A DNA stretch of 64,000 bases, taken from the NCBI RefSeq assembly GCF_016785085.1, contig NZ_JAENHO010000002.1:558001-622000 (forward strand), written 5' to 3'. The position numbers were made by a program, and so were the translations under genes. A model generated the notes under the pieces. That model did no database searches, was not told where the DNA came from, and saw only the letters and a program-made list of their open reading frames with translations. Positions 51,401-59,252 of the stretch are shown in pieces. Each line of letters opens with the position of its first letter. The stretch's first letter is position 1. Source of the stretch: Paractinoplanes lichenicola (lineage in GTDB: Bacteria; Actinomycetota; Actinomycetes; Mycobacteriales; Micromonosporaceae).

Positions 51401-52040
51401 CGCGCTGTTCTCGGCGATCGACGCGGGCGGGGCCGACGAGATCAACAACACGTACTCGAACCTGACCACCACGCTGACCTGGCGGGCCGCGGGCATCGCG
51501 GTCTACGGCGGGTACGCCAACACGTTCAAGAACATCTACATCGCGGACACCCTGGTCTACTCGGGCATCACGATCAGCTCGCTCGACTTCGGCTACCCGA
51601 TGAACGGGTTCGGCGCCAACCCGCCGACGGTCTTCGACAACATCTCGATCGTGCGGGCCGGCGGCCACTTCTGGGGCGCGCAGACCTTCCCGGCGATCTG
51701 GATGTTCAGCGCGTCGAAGGTCTTCCAGGGCATCCGGGTCTCGAACGTCGACATCATCGACCCGACCTACTCCGGAATCATGTTCCAGACCCAGTACATC
51801 GGCGGCCAGCCGGTGAACCCGATCAAGGACAGCATCTTCACCAACGTTACGATCAGCGGCGCCCGCAAGAGCGGTGACCAGTTCGACGCCAAGTCCGGCT
51901 TCGGCATCTGGGCCAACCCGCTGCCCGAGGCCGGTCAGGGCCCCGCGGTGGGGTCCGCGACCTTCACCAACCTGCAGTTCAGCAACAACTTCCGGGACAT
52001 CGAGAACCCGACGTCCACTTTCACGATCACCCGGAACTGA
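48492..52040 (+). CDS. large multidomain secreted GH87-type alpha-1,3-glucanase
   Basis: 1182 residues. Signal peptide to AALAAG (~30); discoidin CBM (~33-168), nearly the same as that at the end of the preceding protein; fibronectin type III (~175-265); second discoidin-like CBM (~272-405); two CARDB domains (~410-515 and ~518-630); CBM6/35-like sandwich (~645-800); C-terminal GH87 beta-helix (~810-1182) with TFADGVNMT and ATGDDSFALF carrying the catalytic Asp set. ATG 48492 is preferred (AGAAGGG 12 bp upstream) over GTG 48480. It is followed by a strong terminator. Expected to bind and degrade insoluble alpha-1,3-glucan such as fungal wall pseudonigeran or bacterial mutan. Confidence 0.9.
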   Translation: MSRFRFRLIAAAVAATVVAALVHAPAALAAGPNLAAGKTFSASSFTDVYPAGNAGDGNANTYWESNNNAFPQWIQVDLGTAQQVNQVVLKLPPATAWATRTQTLSIQGSTDGGSFATLKASAGYQFNPASANTVTIDFTAASARFVRVNVTGNTGWPAGQLSEVEVYGPVSGGDTQAPSVPGNLAFTQPGGDQIRLTWSGSTDNVGVTGYDVFANGVLRTSVAGNVLTYTDTQPASATVTYQVRAKDAAGNTSALSNAVTRNGTTQPGSNLAQGKPIEASSTVHTFVATNANDGSLTTYWEGGSYPATLTVKLGANASVSSVVVKLNPDSSWGARQQTFSILGRDQGASAYTTIAGSNTYSFNPASGNTVTIPVSATTADVRLSFTANTGAPSGQVAELQVIGTPAPNPDLTVTATSASPAAPVETDSITLSATVRNAGGLASPASNVNFYLGTTKVGTANVAALAAGASATVSANIGARDAGSYSVIAKVDEAGTVIESNEANNSFTGSLTVTPVSSSDLIASAVSWSPGNPTAGNTVTFSVTLKNQGSAASAGGAHGVTLTVLNGSSVVRTLTGSWSGTLAAGASSPAINLGTWTAANGRYTVRTVIANDANELPVKQANNTSEKPFFVGRGANMPYDMYEAEDGTTGGGAAIVGPNRTVGDLAGEASGRRAVTLNQTGAYVQWTTRAATNTIVARFSIPDGTTSSINVYVNGALNKTLPLTSKYAWLYGDEAAPQNSGSGPRHIYDEASALLTGSFPAGSVIKLQKDSSNGGNIAIDFINTEQVAPKANPDSARYVVPSGFDQQSVQAALDAARQDTSKLGVYLPAGDYQTSSKFQVYGKSVRVVGAGPWYTRFFTPSAQTETDAGFRADSTANGSTFADFAFFGNYTIRIDGPGKVFDFANVSGITIDNIWTEHVVCLYWGANTDNMVIKNSRIRNTFADGVNMTNGSTGNLVDNNDARATGDDSFALFSAIDAGGADEINNTYSNLTTTLTWRAAGIAVYGGYANTFKNIYIADTLVYSGITISSLDFGYPMNGFGANPPTVFDNISIVRAGGHFWGAQTFPAIWMFSASKVFQGIRVSNVDIIDPTYSGIMFQTQYIGGQPVNPIKDSIFTNVTISGARKSGDQFDAKSGFGIWANPLPEAGQGPAVGSATFTNLQFSNNFRDIENPTSTFTITRN

Positions 52041-52049
52041 TTTTGTGCT

Positions 52050-52082
52050 GAAGGGGCCCGCGTTGTGCACGCGGGCCCCTTC
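52050..52082 (+). terminator. terminator of the glucan-utilisation locus
   Basis: Perfect 14-bp stem GAAGGGGCCCGCGT / ACGCGGGCCCCTTC, loop TGTGC, beginning 9 bp after the large GH87 gene. Confidence 0.92.
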
Positions 52083-52110
52083 CTGGTGTCGTTCGCGTAG
52101 ATTCGGCCAT

Positions 52111-52983
52111 GTGGAACGCATTGTCCTGCCCGACGGCCGCATCCTCGAATACCTGGTCGAGGGGCCGCCCGGCGGCCTCCCGCTGGTGCTGCACCACGGC
52201 ACCCCCTCCGGCGCGATCCGCTACGCGCCGATCTTCGACTCGGCCCTGCGGCACGGCCTGCGCATCGTGCTGGCCAGCCGCCCCGGCTACGGCGGCTCGA
52301 CGCCGCACCCCGGCCGCCGGGTGGCCGACGTCGCCGCCGACACGGCCGCCCTGCTCGACGGGCTGTCGGCGGGGCATTTCGTCACGGTCGGCTGGTCGGG
52401 CGGCGGCCCGCACGCGCTGGCCTGCGCCGCCCTGCTGCCCGGCCGCTGCGTCGGGGCCTCGGTGATCGCCGGCGTCGCCCCGTACGAGGCGCCCGGGCTG
52501 AACTGGCTGGACGGCATGGGCGAGGAGAACATCGCCGAGTTCCAGGCCGCGGCCAAGGGCGTACAGGCGCTGGACGGTTTTTTGACGGGAATGGCCGACG
52601 GGTTGGCCCGCGTCACCGCCGACGACGTGGTCGAGGCCTTCGGCGACCTGTTGTCCGAGGTGGATAAGCGGGCCCTGACCGGCGGCTTCGCCACGTATCT
52701 GGCCGACTCGACCCGCTACTCGGTCTCGGCCGGCATCGCGGGCTGGCGCGAGGACGACCTGGCCTTCCTGGCCGACTGGGGCTTCCCGCTGAGCGACATC
52801 AGGGTGCCGGTGGCGATCTGGCAGGGCGAGCAGGACCGGATGGTGCCGCCCGCCCATGGGCACTGGCTGGCGGGGCATGTGCCGGGGGCCGAGGTGCATT
52901 TGCTGGCGCATGAGGGGCATTTGTCGCTGATCGCCGGCATCGACGAGGTGGTCGACAACCTGCTGGCCCACGTGACCGTCTGA
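52111..52983 (+). CDS. alpha/beta hydrolase
   Basis: 290 residues. HHGTPSG holds the oxyanion-hole region, GWSGGGPHAL the nucleophile Ser (GxSxG, ~97), QGEQDRMVPP the acid Asp and AHEGHLSL the His. No signal peptide. This ester- or lactone-hydrolase-like family covers many substrates. GTG 52111 begins just before the first strand; the frame is open further upstream but crosses the terminator hairpin. Downstream lies a minisatellite and copy C of the dispersed element. Confidence 0.88.
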   Translation: MERIVLPDGRILEYLVEGPPGGLPLVLHHGTPSGAIRYAPIFDSALRHGLRIVLASRPGYGGSTPHPGRRVADVAADTAALLDGLSAGHFVTVGWSGGGPHALACAALLPGRCVGASVIAGVAPYEAPGLNWLDGMGEENIAEFQAAAKGVQALDGFLTGMADGLARVTADDVVEAFGDLLSEVDKRALTGGFATYLADSTRYSVSAGIAGWREDDLAFLADWGFPLSDIRVPVAIWQGEQDRMVPPAHGHWLAGHVPGAEVHLLAHEGHLSLIAGIDEVVDNLLAHVTV

Positions 52984-53000
52984 GCCGCGGCCCGCTGGGG

Positions 53001-53224
53001 CCCGCCGCGTGCCGCCCGTGAATCAGGTGCCCGTCCGCTGCGTGCCGTCCGTCGCACCGGCGATCAGGGCTCGCCCGCCGCATGCCACCCGTCGCACCCG
53101 CGATCAGGGCTCGCCCGCCGCGTGCCGCCCGTCTCGCCGGCGATCAGGTGCCCGCCCGCTGCGTATCGCCCGTCGTACCCGCGACCACGGACCCGCCTGC
53201 CGCTTCTTGTACCCCAAGATCAGG
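53001..53224. repeat. imperfect tandem repeat, ~40-bp unit, six units
   Basis: Units begin at about 53001, 53030, 53074, 53114, 53151 and 53192, each of the pattern CCCGCCNGCNGCGTGCC, then GCCCGTCGNACCCGCGATCAGG (spaced and imperfect). Lengths are 29-44 bp. The last unit runs into copy C of the dispersed element (CCCCAAGATCAGG), hinting that the minisatellite expanded from the element's left edge. Confidence 0.7.
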
Positions 53225-53248
53225 TCAACCCCAGGGGCCCACCCGACC

Positions 53249-53341
53249 GGGGGACCCCCGCCCTCGGCCATTTTAGTGAGTTGGGGCGATCTTGGGGGTT
53301 GTGGCGGTGCCGGGCTGTGGACGGAGCGGGATTGTGGATAA
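53249..53341 (+). repeat. dispersed intergenic element, copy C, with DnaA-box pair
   Basis: GGGGGACCCCCGCCC (53249-53263), ATTTT (53270-53274), GGGGCGATCTT (53283-53293), then TGTGGACGG (53316-53324, a degenerate box) and TGTGGATAA (53333-53341, perfect), 17 bp apart. Same order and orientation as copy A, 24 bp from the end of the MFS gene. Confidence 0.8.
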
Positions 53342-53364
53342 CCCGCCTGGCGGGCCCCGATGTG

Positions 53365-54798
53365 CTAGGCCTCGACCGGGGACAGCTCGGGCAGGACCTC
53401 GGCGGGGCGCTCGGGCTCGGCCCGGCGGGCGGCCGGCACGAGCAGGGCGACCAGGAAGGCGGCCGCGGCCACGAAGGTCAGCACCAGGAACGACGTCGTA
53501 TAGCCGGACTCGGCGGGCAGACCTTGTGCACCAGGGTGGCTGGTGATGATCGAGCTGACCAGGGCCGTGCCCAGGGAGGCGCCGATCGTACGGATGTTGG
53601 TGTTCATGCCGCTGGCCACGCCCGTCTGGTGGCGGGGGACGCTCTGCACGATCAGGTTGACCAGCGACGAGTAGACCAGGCCGAGCCCGATGCCGAAGAC
53701 GCCGCCGGCCACCGCCACCTGCCACTGTTCGGCGTGGCGGAGGGCGAGGGACAGGGTGGCCAGGGTGCTCAGGCCGGCGCCCCACAGCAGTTGGGCCTTG
53801 CTGCTCGCCCAGCGGGTGAGCGGGCCGCTCAGCGAGCCGAAGACGGCCATCGTGACCAGCATCGGCAGCATCAGCAGGCCGGCCCCGGTGACCGTGGCGC
53901 CGAAGCCGTAGCCGGAGGCGGCCGGGATCTGCATGAGCTGGGGGAGGAAGGCGAACACGCCGAACATCGCGGCCCCGAAGAGCAGGGCGACCAGGTTGGC
54001 GGTCCAGACCGCGGGCAGCCGCATCATGCGCATGTCGATCAGCGGCTCTTGCGAGCGGAGCTCGGCGAACAGCCAGGCGGCGAGCAGCACGGCCGCGGCG
54101 GCGAGGAGCCCGAGCGTACGGGCGGAGGTCCAGCCCCAGGCGGCGGCCTTGCTCAGCGGCAGCAGCAGGGCCACGAGCCAGCCCGACAGCAGCGCCGCGG
54201 AGAGCCAGTTGACGCGGCCGGGGGTGCGTACGGGGGATTTGGGCACGAGCCGCCAGGCCAGCAGGCCGACCACGATGACCACCGCCATCGGCAGCCAGAA
54301 CAGCCAGCGCCAGCTCAGCGCGCCGACGATCGGGCCGGCCAGCACGATGCCGAGGCCGCCGCCGGTGGCGATGACCGCGGCCAGCACGCCGATCGCGGAG
54401 GTGACCCGCGCGGGCGGGAACTCGTCGCGGAGGATGCCGAACGAGACGGGGAAGATCGCGCCGCCGAGGCCCTGGATGACGCGGGCCACGATGAGCACGG
54501 TGACATTGGGGGCGAGCGCGGCGAGCAGGCAGCCGGCGGCGATGGCGGCCAGCGCGACCAGCAGCGCGCGGTCCTTGCCGGTCAGGTCGGCGATGCGGCC
54601 CATCAGCGGGGTGGCGACCGAGGCGGACAGCAACCAGGCGGTGAGCACCCAGGTGACCGTGCCGGTGGTGGTGTGCAGATCCTGCTGGATCGTCGGGAGG
54701 ATCGGCGTGACCAGCGACTGCATGAGCGAGAAGGCCGCCGCGGCGGCGGCCAGAACCGCGAAGGTCGTTCGCGGGCTGCTCTGATAAAGTCGAGGCAT
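53365..54798 (-). CDS. DHA2-type MFS drug exporter
   Basis: 477 residues, 14 membrane helices. TPILPTIQQDL in TM1, GRIADLTGKDRALLV as motif A and VIQGLGGAIFPVSFGIL as motif C-like identify a DHA2 drug/H+ antiporter. ATG 54798 lies inside one of two dyads shared with the divergent TetR gene, so expression should be under TetR repression. Substrate unknown. Ends next to copy C of the dispersed repeat. Confidence 0.92.
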   Translation of the reverse strand: MPRLYQSSPRTTFAVLAAAAAAFSLMQSLVTPILPTIQQDLHTTTGTVTWVLTAWLLSASVATPLMGRIADLTGKDRALLVALAAIAAGCLLAALAPNVTVLIVARVIQGLGGAIFPVSFGILRDEFPPARVTSAIGVLAAVIATGGGLGIVLAGPIVGALSWRWLFWLPMAVVIVVGLLAWRLVPKSPVRTPGRVNWLSAALLSGWLVALLLPLSKAAAWGWTSARTLGLLAAAAVLLAAWLFAELRSQEPLIDMRMMRLPAVWTANLVALLFGAAMFGVFAFLPQLMQIPAASGYGFGATVTGAGLLMLPMLVTMAVFGSLSGPLTRWASSKAQLLWGAGLSTLATLSLALRHAEQWQVAVAGGVFGIGLGLVYSSLVNLIVQSVPRHQTGVASGMNTNIRTIGASLGTALVSSIITSHPGAQGLPAESGYTTSFLVLTFVAAAAFLVALLVPAARRAEPERPAEVLPELSPVEA

Positions 54799-54825
54799 GC
54801 CTCCACATTAGCGGAGGGGTGCCTC
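54792..54825. promoter_or_regulatory. paired TetR operators between MFS and TetR genes
   Basis: GAGGCATGCCTC (54792-54803, perfect) and GAGGGGTGCCTC (54814-54825), 10 of 12 bases identical, with centres 22 bp apart (two helical turns). The first covers the MFS start codon; both lie just upstream of the TetR gene. Confidence 0.75.
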
Positions 54826-54850
54826 CGGTACGCAATGTGGGGTGGGTCTC

Positions 54851-55399
54851 ATGGCGATTGCTGTACGCCGTCCGCAGCGGGCGGACGCGCGCCGCAATTT
54901 CGACGCGCTGCTCGCGGCGGCCCGGGACGCCTTCGCCGAGAACGGCACCGAGGCGTCGCTGGAGGACATCGCGCGCCGCGCCGGGGTTGGGATCGGGACG
55001 CTCTACCGGAATTTCCCCACGCGGCAAGATCTGTTCGAGGCCGTCTACGTCGACGAGGTGGACCAGCTCGCGGCCGTGGCGGCGGCGGTGGCCGACCTGC
55101 CGCCCTGGGAGGCGTTGACGACCTGGCTCGACCGATTCGTCGACTATGTCGGGACAAAGCGGGCGTTGGTAGAGGCTCTGAACCGCGACTCGGAGATGTT
55201 CCGGGCGTGCCGGGCCACCATGTACGAGGCGGGCGAGCCCCTGTTCGAGCGCGCGAAGGACGCCGGCGAGGTGCGGGCCGACGCCAGCTTCGACGACATG
55301 CTGCGCATGGTCTCCGGGGTGACCTCGGGCGCGTTCGTCGACACCGCCCAGCGGGACCGGGTGCTCGGCTTCGCGCTGAGCGGCCTGAAAAAGGGCTAG
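54851..55399 (+). CDS. TetR family transcriptional regulator
   Basis: 182 residues. HTH at ~30-60 (LEDIARRAGVGIGTLYRNFPTRQDLFEAVY), a classic TetR signature with TLYRNF; the C-terminal ligand domain has FDDMLRMVSGVTSGAF as in the SACE_7040/TetR_C branch. ATG 54851 is chosen over GTG 54842. Divergent from the DHA2 exporter with two matching dyads between, so it likely represses both. Its TAG stop shares the CTAG with the convergent oxidoreductase stop. Confidence 0.93.
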   Translation: MAIAVRRPQRADARRNFDALLAAARDAFAENGTEASLEDIARRAGVGIGTLYRNFPTRQDLFEAVYVDEVDQLAAVAAAVADLPPWEALTTWLDRFVDYVGTKRALVEALNRDSEMFRACRATMYEAGEPLFERAKDAGEVRADASFDDMLRMVSGVTSGAFVDTAQRDRVLGFALSGLKKG

Positions 55400-56418
55400 A
55401 GCCGGACGGCCTGCCCGCTGCGCGCACTCTCCCGCGCGGCGTCGAGCACAGTCATATTCCGTACGACGTCGGAAGGCTCGACCGGCAGCGCCCCCTCACC
55501 CCGTACGGCCGCCGCGAACGCCGGGTAGTAAAGATCCCACCGGCCACGCTCACTGCGTACGGAAGTGCCGTCGTCGCCCCGATAGATGCGGCCCCACGCG
55601 CTTTCCGGCTCGACGCCCCACTCGTCGCCCAGCTCGGCGGGGGAGCGGCCCGCCTTGAGCGCCGCCTCCTGCCCGTCGATGCCCGCGACGATGAAGGCGC
55701 CGGTCGTGCCCGCCACCCGATAACGCGGCCCCGGGGCGCCCTGCCGCCAGCTGCCCCACAGGTGCGACTCGACGCCGTTGACGTGATGCAGCGCGAGGAA
55801 GAAGTCGTCGTCGAGCTCGCCGCTGCCGCGAACCTCCGCGTACGCCCGGACGGCCGGGCCGTTGAGCAGCAGCGCCTGGTCGACCAGGTGCGAGCCGAAG
55901 TCGAGCAGGGTGCCGCCGCCGGCCGGGCCGGGCTTGCGCTCGGGGGACCAGCGCTCGAAGCGGGACTCGAACCGCCGTACGGTGCCGAACTGGCCGTCGT
56001 CGATCAGGCGCCGGAGCGTACGGAAATCGGAGTCGTACCGCCGGTTTTGATAGACGCTGAGCAGCACGCCCTTGGCCTTGGCCGCGGCCACGACCTCTTT
56101 CGCCACGTCGGCGGTCAGCGTGAACGGCTTGTCGACGACCACGTGCAGCCCCAGCTCGATCGCCTCGAGCGCGAGGTCGGCGTGCGTGGTGACCGGAGTG
56201 GAGATCGCCACCGCCTCGGCCCCGGCCGCCTTGAGCGCGCCGATCGAGTCGAACGCGGCCCGCCCGGGCAGGTTGGCCGCCAGCTCCTTGCGGCGCTCCT
56301 CGTTGGTGGTGACCACGCCGAGAAACTCGATGTTCGCCGCGGCGGCGATCAGCGGGGCATGAAAGATGCGCCCACCCGAGCCGTACCCGACCAGCCCGAA
56401 CTTCACCGAGTCACTCAT
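55396..56418 (-). CDS. Gfo/Idh/MocA family oxidoreductase
   Basis: 340 residues. N-terminal Rossmann GLVGYGSGGRIFHAPLI (GxGxxG-like), then VVVDKPFTLTADVA, the conserved EKP-type segment (here DKP) with the Lys for catalysis, and the C-terminal alpha/beta domain with GGGTLLDFGSHLVDQALLL containing the H-x-x-D pair. NAD(P)-dependent oxidation of sugars or cyclitols is the family role. ATG 56418 begins at the Rossmann strand; the open frame continues upstream without support. Substrate not predictable from context. Confidence 0.92.
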   Translation of the reverse strand: MSDSVKFGLVGYGSGGRIFHAPLIAAAANIEFLGVVTTNEERRKELAANLPGRAAFDSIGALKAAGAEAVAISTPVTTHADLALEAIELGLHVVVDKPFTLTADVAKEVVAAAKAKGVLLSVYQNRRYDSDFRTLRRLIDDGQFGTVRRFESRFERWSPERKPGPAGGGTLLDFGSHLVDQALLLNGPAVRAYAEVRGSGELDDDFFLALHHVNGVESHLWGSWRQGAPGPRYRVAGTTGAFIVAGIDGQEAALKAGRSPAELGDEWGVEPESAWGRIYRGDDGTSVRSERGRWDLYYPAFAAAVRGEGALPVEPSDVVRNMTVLDAARESARSGQAVRL

Positions 56419-56557
56419 TCCCGAAAGCCTGCCACATTCCCCGGACAACGCGGCCACCGGCCGCGACTGTAGACCTGAGTGCGGGCTGTGATCCTCTCTT
56501 GTCGGATGAGTGACCGGTGCTCTCCTCGGCGGCTTCTGATGCGTCAACATTTGCCGC

Positions 56558-57382
56558 ATGAAGCCCGCGCAGATGGAACGTACGCCGTTCGCCGACCTCG
56601 ATCGGCAGCCTCGTGAGATGACCGCGATGTTGCTGGCCGCGCTCGAGGCGATGGGCCGGCATCCGGAGATCCGCCGGGTCCGGCGTACGGCGATGGACGC
56701 GCTGCGCCCCGCCCCGGGCTGGCGGGTGCTCGACGCGGGTTCCGGCGCGGGCGACGTGGCCCGCTGGATGGCCGGCGAGGTCGGCCCGGACGGCGAGGTG
56801 ATCGCCCTCGACTACTCGGCGGCCACCATCGCGGCCGCGATCGAGCGGCACGACGGCAGCAACGTGCGCTACACGACGGGTGACGTGTCGGCGATCGACC
56901 TGCCCGCGGACAGCGTCGACGGGGTCTGGTGCGAGCGGGTCCTGCAGCACGTCGACGACGCCGACCTGGCGATCGCCGAGCTGGTGCGGGTGACCCGGAC
57001 CGGCGGGCGGATCTGCCTGATCGACACCGACTGGAGCTCGCTGGCCTTCGACGGGGTGCCGTCGCGCCTGGCCCGCACGGTGGTGGCCGACATGCACGGC
57101 CGGCTCACCCCGCGCCAGGTCGACATGGGTCGCACGCTGCGCCGGCGGCTGGTCGGTCAGGGCCTGCGCCGGCTCAGCGCGACCCCGGTGACCTGCCTGT
57201 TCGGCGACCCGGCGTCGGCCGCGGTGGTGCTGCCGATGGTCAATCCGATGGTGCCCGAGCAGGCCTGGATGACGGCCCCGGGCGTACGGGAGAAGTGGTT
57301 CTCGCACGTCGAGGAGGCGGGCGCGCGGGGCGACTTCCTCGCCGTGCTCACCATCTGGGCCGTCACCGGCACGGTGGCCTAG
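56558..57382 (+). CDS. class I SAM-dependent methyltransferase
   Basis: 274 residues. RVLDAGSGAGDVARWMAGEV is motif I (DxGxGxG), EVIALDYSAATIAAA motif II, VDGVWCERVLQHVDDADLAIAEL motif post-II/III, and VRVTRTGGRICLID motif IV of the UbiE/COQ5-like Methyltransf_11 fold. Substrate unknown; small-molecule methylation likely. Divergent from the oxidoreductase, convergent (CTAG overlap) with the YqeB-like gene. Start ATG 56558. Confidence 0.92.
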   Translation: MKPAQMERTPFADLDRQPREMTAMLLAALEAMGRHPEIRRVRRTAMDALRPAPGWRVLDAGSGAGDVARWMAGEVGPDGEVIALDYSAATIAAAIERHDGSNVRYTTGDVSAIDLPADSVDGVWCERVLQHVDDADLAIAELVRVTRTGGRICLIDTDWSSLAFDGVPSRLARTVVADMHGRLTPRQVDMGRTLRRRLVGQGLRRLSATPVTCLFGDPASAAVVLPMVNPMVPEQAWMTAPGVREKWFSHVEEAGARGDFLAVLTIWAVTGTVA

Positions 57383-58041
57383 GAAGCAACGCGCCGCCAG
57401 TACTGCTTCTTCTTGTCGTCGCGCACCACGAACCCCAGGCGGCCCAGCTCTTCGCGCAGCTCCCGCACATCCTCGTCGTCGCCCGAGCTCAGGGCCTTCT
57501 GCCGGGCCGTGAAGACGGCGTTGGCCGCGTCCGGCACGTCGGGCAGGTGCGGAACCCAGCGCCGGTACGCCTCCAGGTAGGGATCCTGCTCGGCCCAGGC
57601 CACGCCGTGCGCCGTGAACGCCGCGCTCAGCTTCTTCTTCGACAGGTGGCACGGTTCCCGGCCCAGTTCCCGGCCCGTACGCCCGAGCAGCACGAGCTGG
57701 TCGCGGTCGGGGAAGGCCACCGCGATCTCGCCCCGGGGCACCGCCCGCCGGCGACCGGGCCGGGTCAGCACGACCTCCATCGTCGTGATCCGCACGGTCA
57801 GCGACTCGGCGTCGACCAGGGCCGCGAAGATCAACCCGATGATCAGCCCCAGGCCGAGCGCGACCACCAGGTCCCACGGCTCGGGCAGCCGCCGCACGAG
57901 GTTGAGCGGCCCGCCGAACGGCAGCCAGTCGATCAGCAGCAGGATGCCCCACAGCAGCGCGGCGCCGGCGAGCGGCAGGCAGAGCCACACGAGCACCCGC
58001 GACCAGAGCGGGGTCGGCACGGTTGTTTCCTGTTCCAGCAC
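57379..58041 (-). CDS. YqeB-like membrane protein
   Basis: 220 residues. Two membrane helices near the N-terminus (~18-40 and ~60-80), a PH-like beta region (SLTVRITTMEVVLTRPGRRRAVPRGEIAVAF), and a C-terminal basic helical domain (LREELGRLGFVVRDDKKKQYWRR) like the end of actinobacterial and bacillal YqeB proteins, which resembles a tRNA-synthetase (CysS) C-terminal element. Function unknown. Start ATG 58041. Neighbours do not point to a pathway. Confidence 0.75.
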   Translation of the reverse strand: MLEQETTVPTPLWSRVLVWLCLPLAGAALLWGILLLIDWLPFGGPLNLVRRLPEPWDLVVALGLGLIIGLIFAALVDAESLTVRITTMEVVLTRPGRRRAVPRGEIAVAFPDRDQLVLLGRTGRELGREPCHLSKKKLSAAFTAHGVAWAEQDPYLEAYRRWVPHLPDVPDAANAVFTARQKALSSGDDEDVRELREELGRLGFVVRDDKKKQYWRRVAS

Positions 58042-58148
58042 GTCTGGGAGTCTTCCCGGCCCGGCGGGCGGCCGATACCGACTCGGGTCGACGTGGCGTA
58101 GACCAAAGTCGACTGCCCGCCGGAGCGCGCCGCCGGTAGCGTCGGAGC

Positions 58149-59252
58149 ATGCGGAGATGGCTGCTGGACGCGGCGGTGGCGGTGGCGGCCACCGGGCTCG
58201 GCGTCTTCTTCCTGACCCACAACCTGTCGGAGGAGGGCGGGGCGCCGCTCGCGCTCGAGGTGACCCTGGGGGCGCTGAGCGCGGCCGCGCTGGTGCTCTT
58301 CCGGCGCACCCGTCCCGTCACGGTCGCCCTGGTCATGCTGCCGCTGGCCATCCTGTTCGCGATGCCGATGGGCGCCCTGCCGTTCGCCCTGTTCGCGGTG
58401 GGTCTCTATCGGCGGGCCTGGGTCGTCCTGAGCCTGACCGCGCTGCACGCCACGCTGGTCGCCGTCATCTATCGGGCCGCCCTGGGCGCCACCGAGGTCT
58501 ATTACGAGACCGTCCTGTTCCTGCTGTTGCTGCACGTCAGCGCGGTCGCGGCGGCGATGCTGACCCGCTCGCACCGGCAGCTCGTCGCGTCGTGGGCCGA
58601 CCGGGCCCGGCAGGCCGAGGAGGGGCAGCGGCTGCGGGTCGAGCAGGCCCGGCTGGCCGAGCGGGAGCGGCTGGCCCGCGAGATGCACGACGTGCTGGCC
58701 CACCGCATCTCGCTGCTCGCCGTGCACGCCGGCGCCTTGGAGGTGCGGAAGGAGTCCTCACCCGAGGAGCAGCGGGCGGCCGGGGTGATCCGTGAGTGCG
58801 CGCACGACGCCCTGGAGGACCTGCGCTCGGTGATCCACGTGCTGCGGGCGCCCTCGGAGGACCAGCCCCAGCCGACCCTGGGTGACGTGCCCGCGCTGGT
58901 CGAGCAGTCGCGGGTGGCCGGGGCCGAGGTCGGGCTGACCGTCGAGGGCGAGCAGGACGTGCCCGCGAGCGTGGGCCGGCACGCGTACCGGATCGTGCAG
59001 GAGGCGCTGACCAACGCGCGCAAACACGCACCCGGCGCCCCCGTACGGGTGGCCATCAGCAGCAGCGCTCAGCACGGGCTCGAAGTGGCGGTGCGGAACG
59101 CCTTGAAGAGCAGCGGGCCGGGCCTGCCGGGCGCGGGGGCGGGCCTCACCGGGCTGCGCGAGCGGGTCACGCTCGTCGGCGGGCGCATCGAGCACGGCCC
59201 GACGGCGGCCGGCGAGTTCCATCTGAGAGCCTGGCTGCCGTGGCCACCGTGA
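58149..59252 (+). CDS. NarL-type sensor histidine kinase
   Basis: 367 residues. Four or so membrane helices in the first 145 residues with short loops (an integral-membrane sensor), HisKA_3 domain with phospho-acceptor His in AREMHDVLAHRISLL, and HATPase with IVQEALTNARKHAPG and GAGLTGLRERV. Shares a GTGA stop/start overlap with the response regulator that follows, so they form a two-component pair. Signal unknown. Confidence 0.94.
   Translation: MRRWLLDAAVAVAATGLGVFFLTHNLSEEGGAPLALEVTLGALSAAALVLFRRTRPVTVALVMLPLAILFAMPMGALPFALFAVGLYRRAWVVLSLTALHATLVAVIYRAALGATEVYYETVLFLLLLHVSAVAAAMLTRSHRQLVASWADRARQAEEGQRLRVEQARLAERERLAREMHDVLAHRISLLAVHAGALEVRKESSPEEQRAAGVIRECAHDALEDLRSVIHVLRAPSEDQPQPTLGDVPALVEQSRVAGAEVGLTVEGEQDVPASVGRHAYRIVQEALTNARKHAPGAPVRVAISSSAQHGLEVAVRNALKSSGPGLPGAGAGLTGLRERVTLVGGRIEHGPTAAGEFHLRAWLPWPP

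Larger units (their letters stand above)
52984..53364. other. non-coding stretch: minisatellite followed by repeat copy C
   Basis: 381 bp between the hydrolase (+) and MFS (-) genes. Positions 53001-53224 are tandem imperfect repeats; 53225-53341 is copy C of the dispersed element with its DnaA-box pair. No terminator hairpin with long perfect arms is visible, so the element's own GGGGGACCCCC dyad may serve that role. Confidence 0.6.

Noticed and set aside
51874..52110. Upstream extension of the alpha/beta hydrolase
   Set aside because: It would run through the end of the GH87 gene and the 14-bp-stem terminator.
48552..52202. 1216-codon open frame antisense to the large GH87 gene
   Set aside because: Composition is Arg/Val/Gly/Asp-rich without domains, a typical shadow frame of a high-G+C gene; the plus strand has a signal peptide and clear domains.
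53122..56472. 1116-codon plus-strand open frame
   Set aside because: Runs through the minisatellite and antisense to an MFS gene, then through TetR in another frame; low-complexity Gln/Arg/Gly-rich product.
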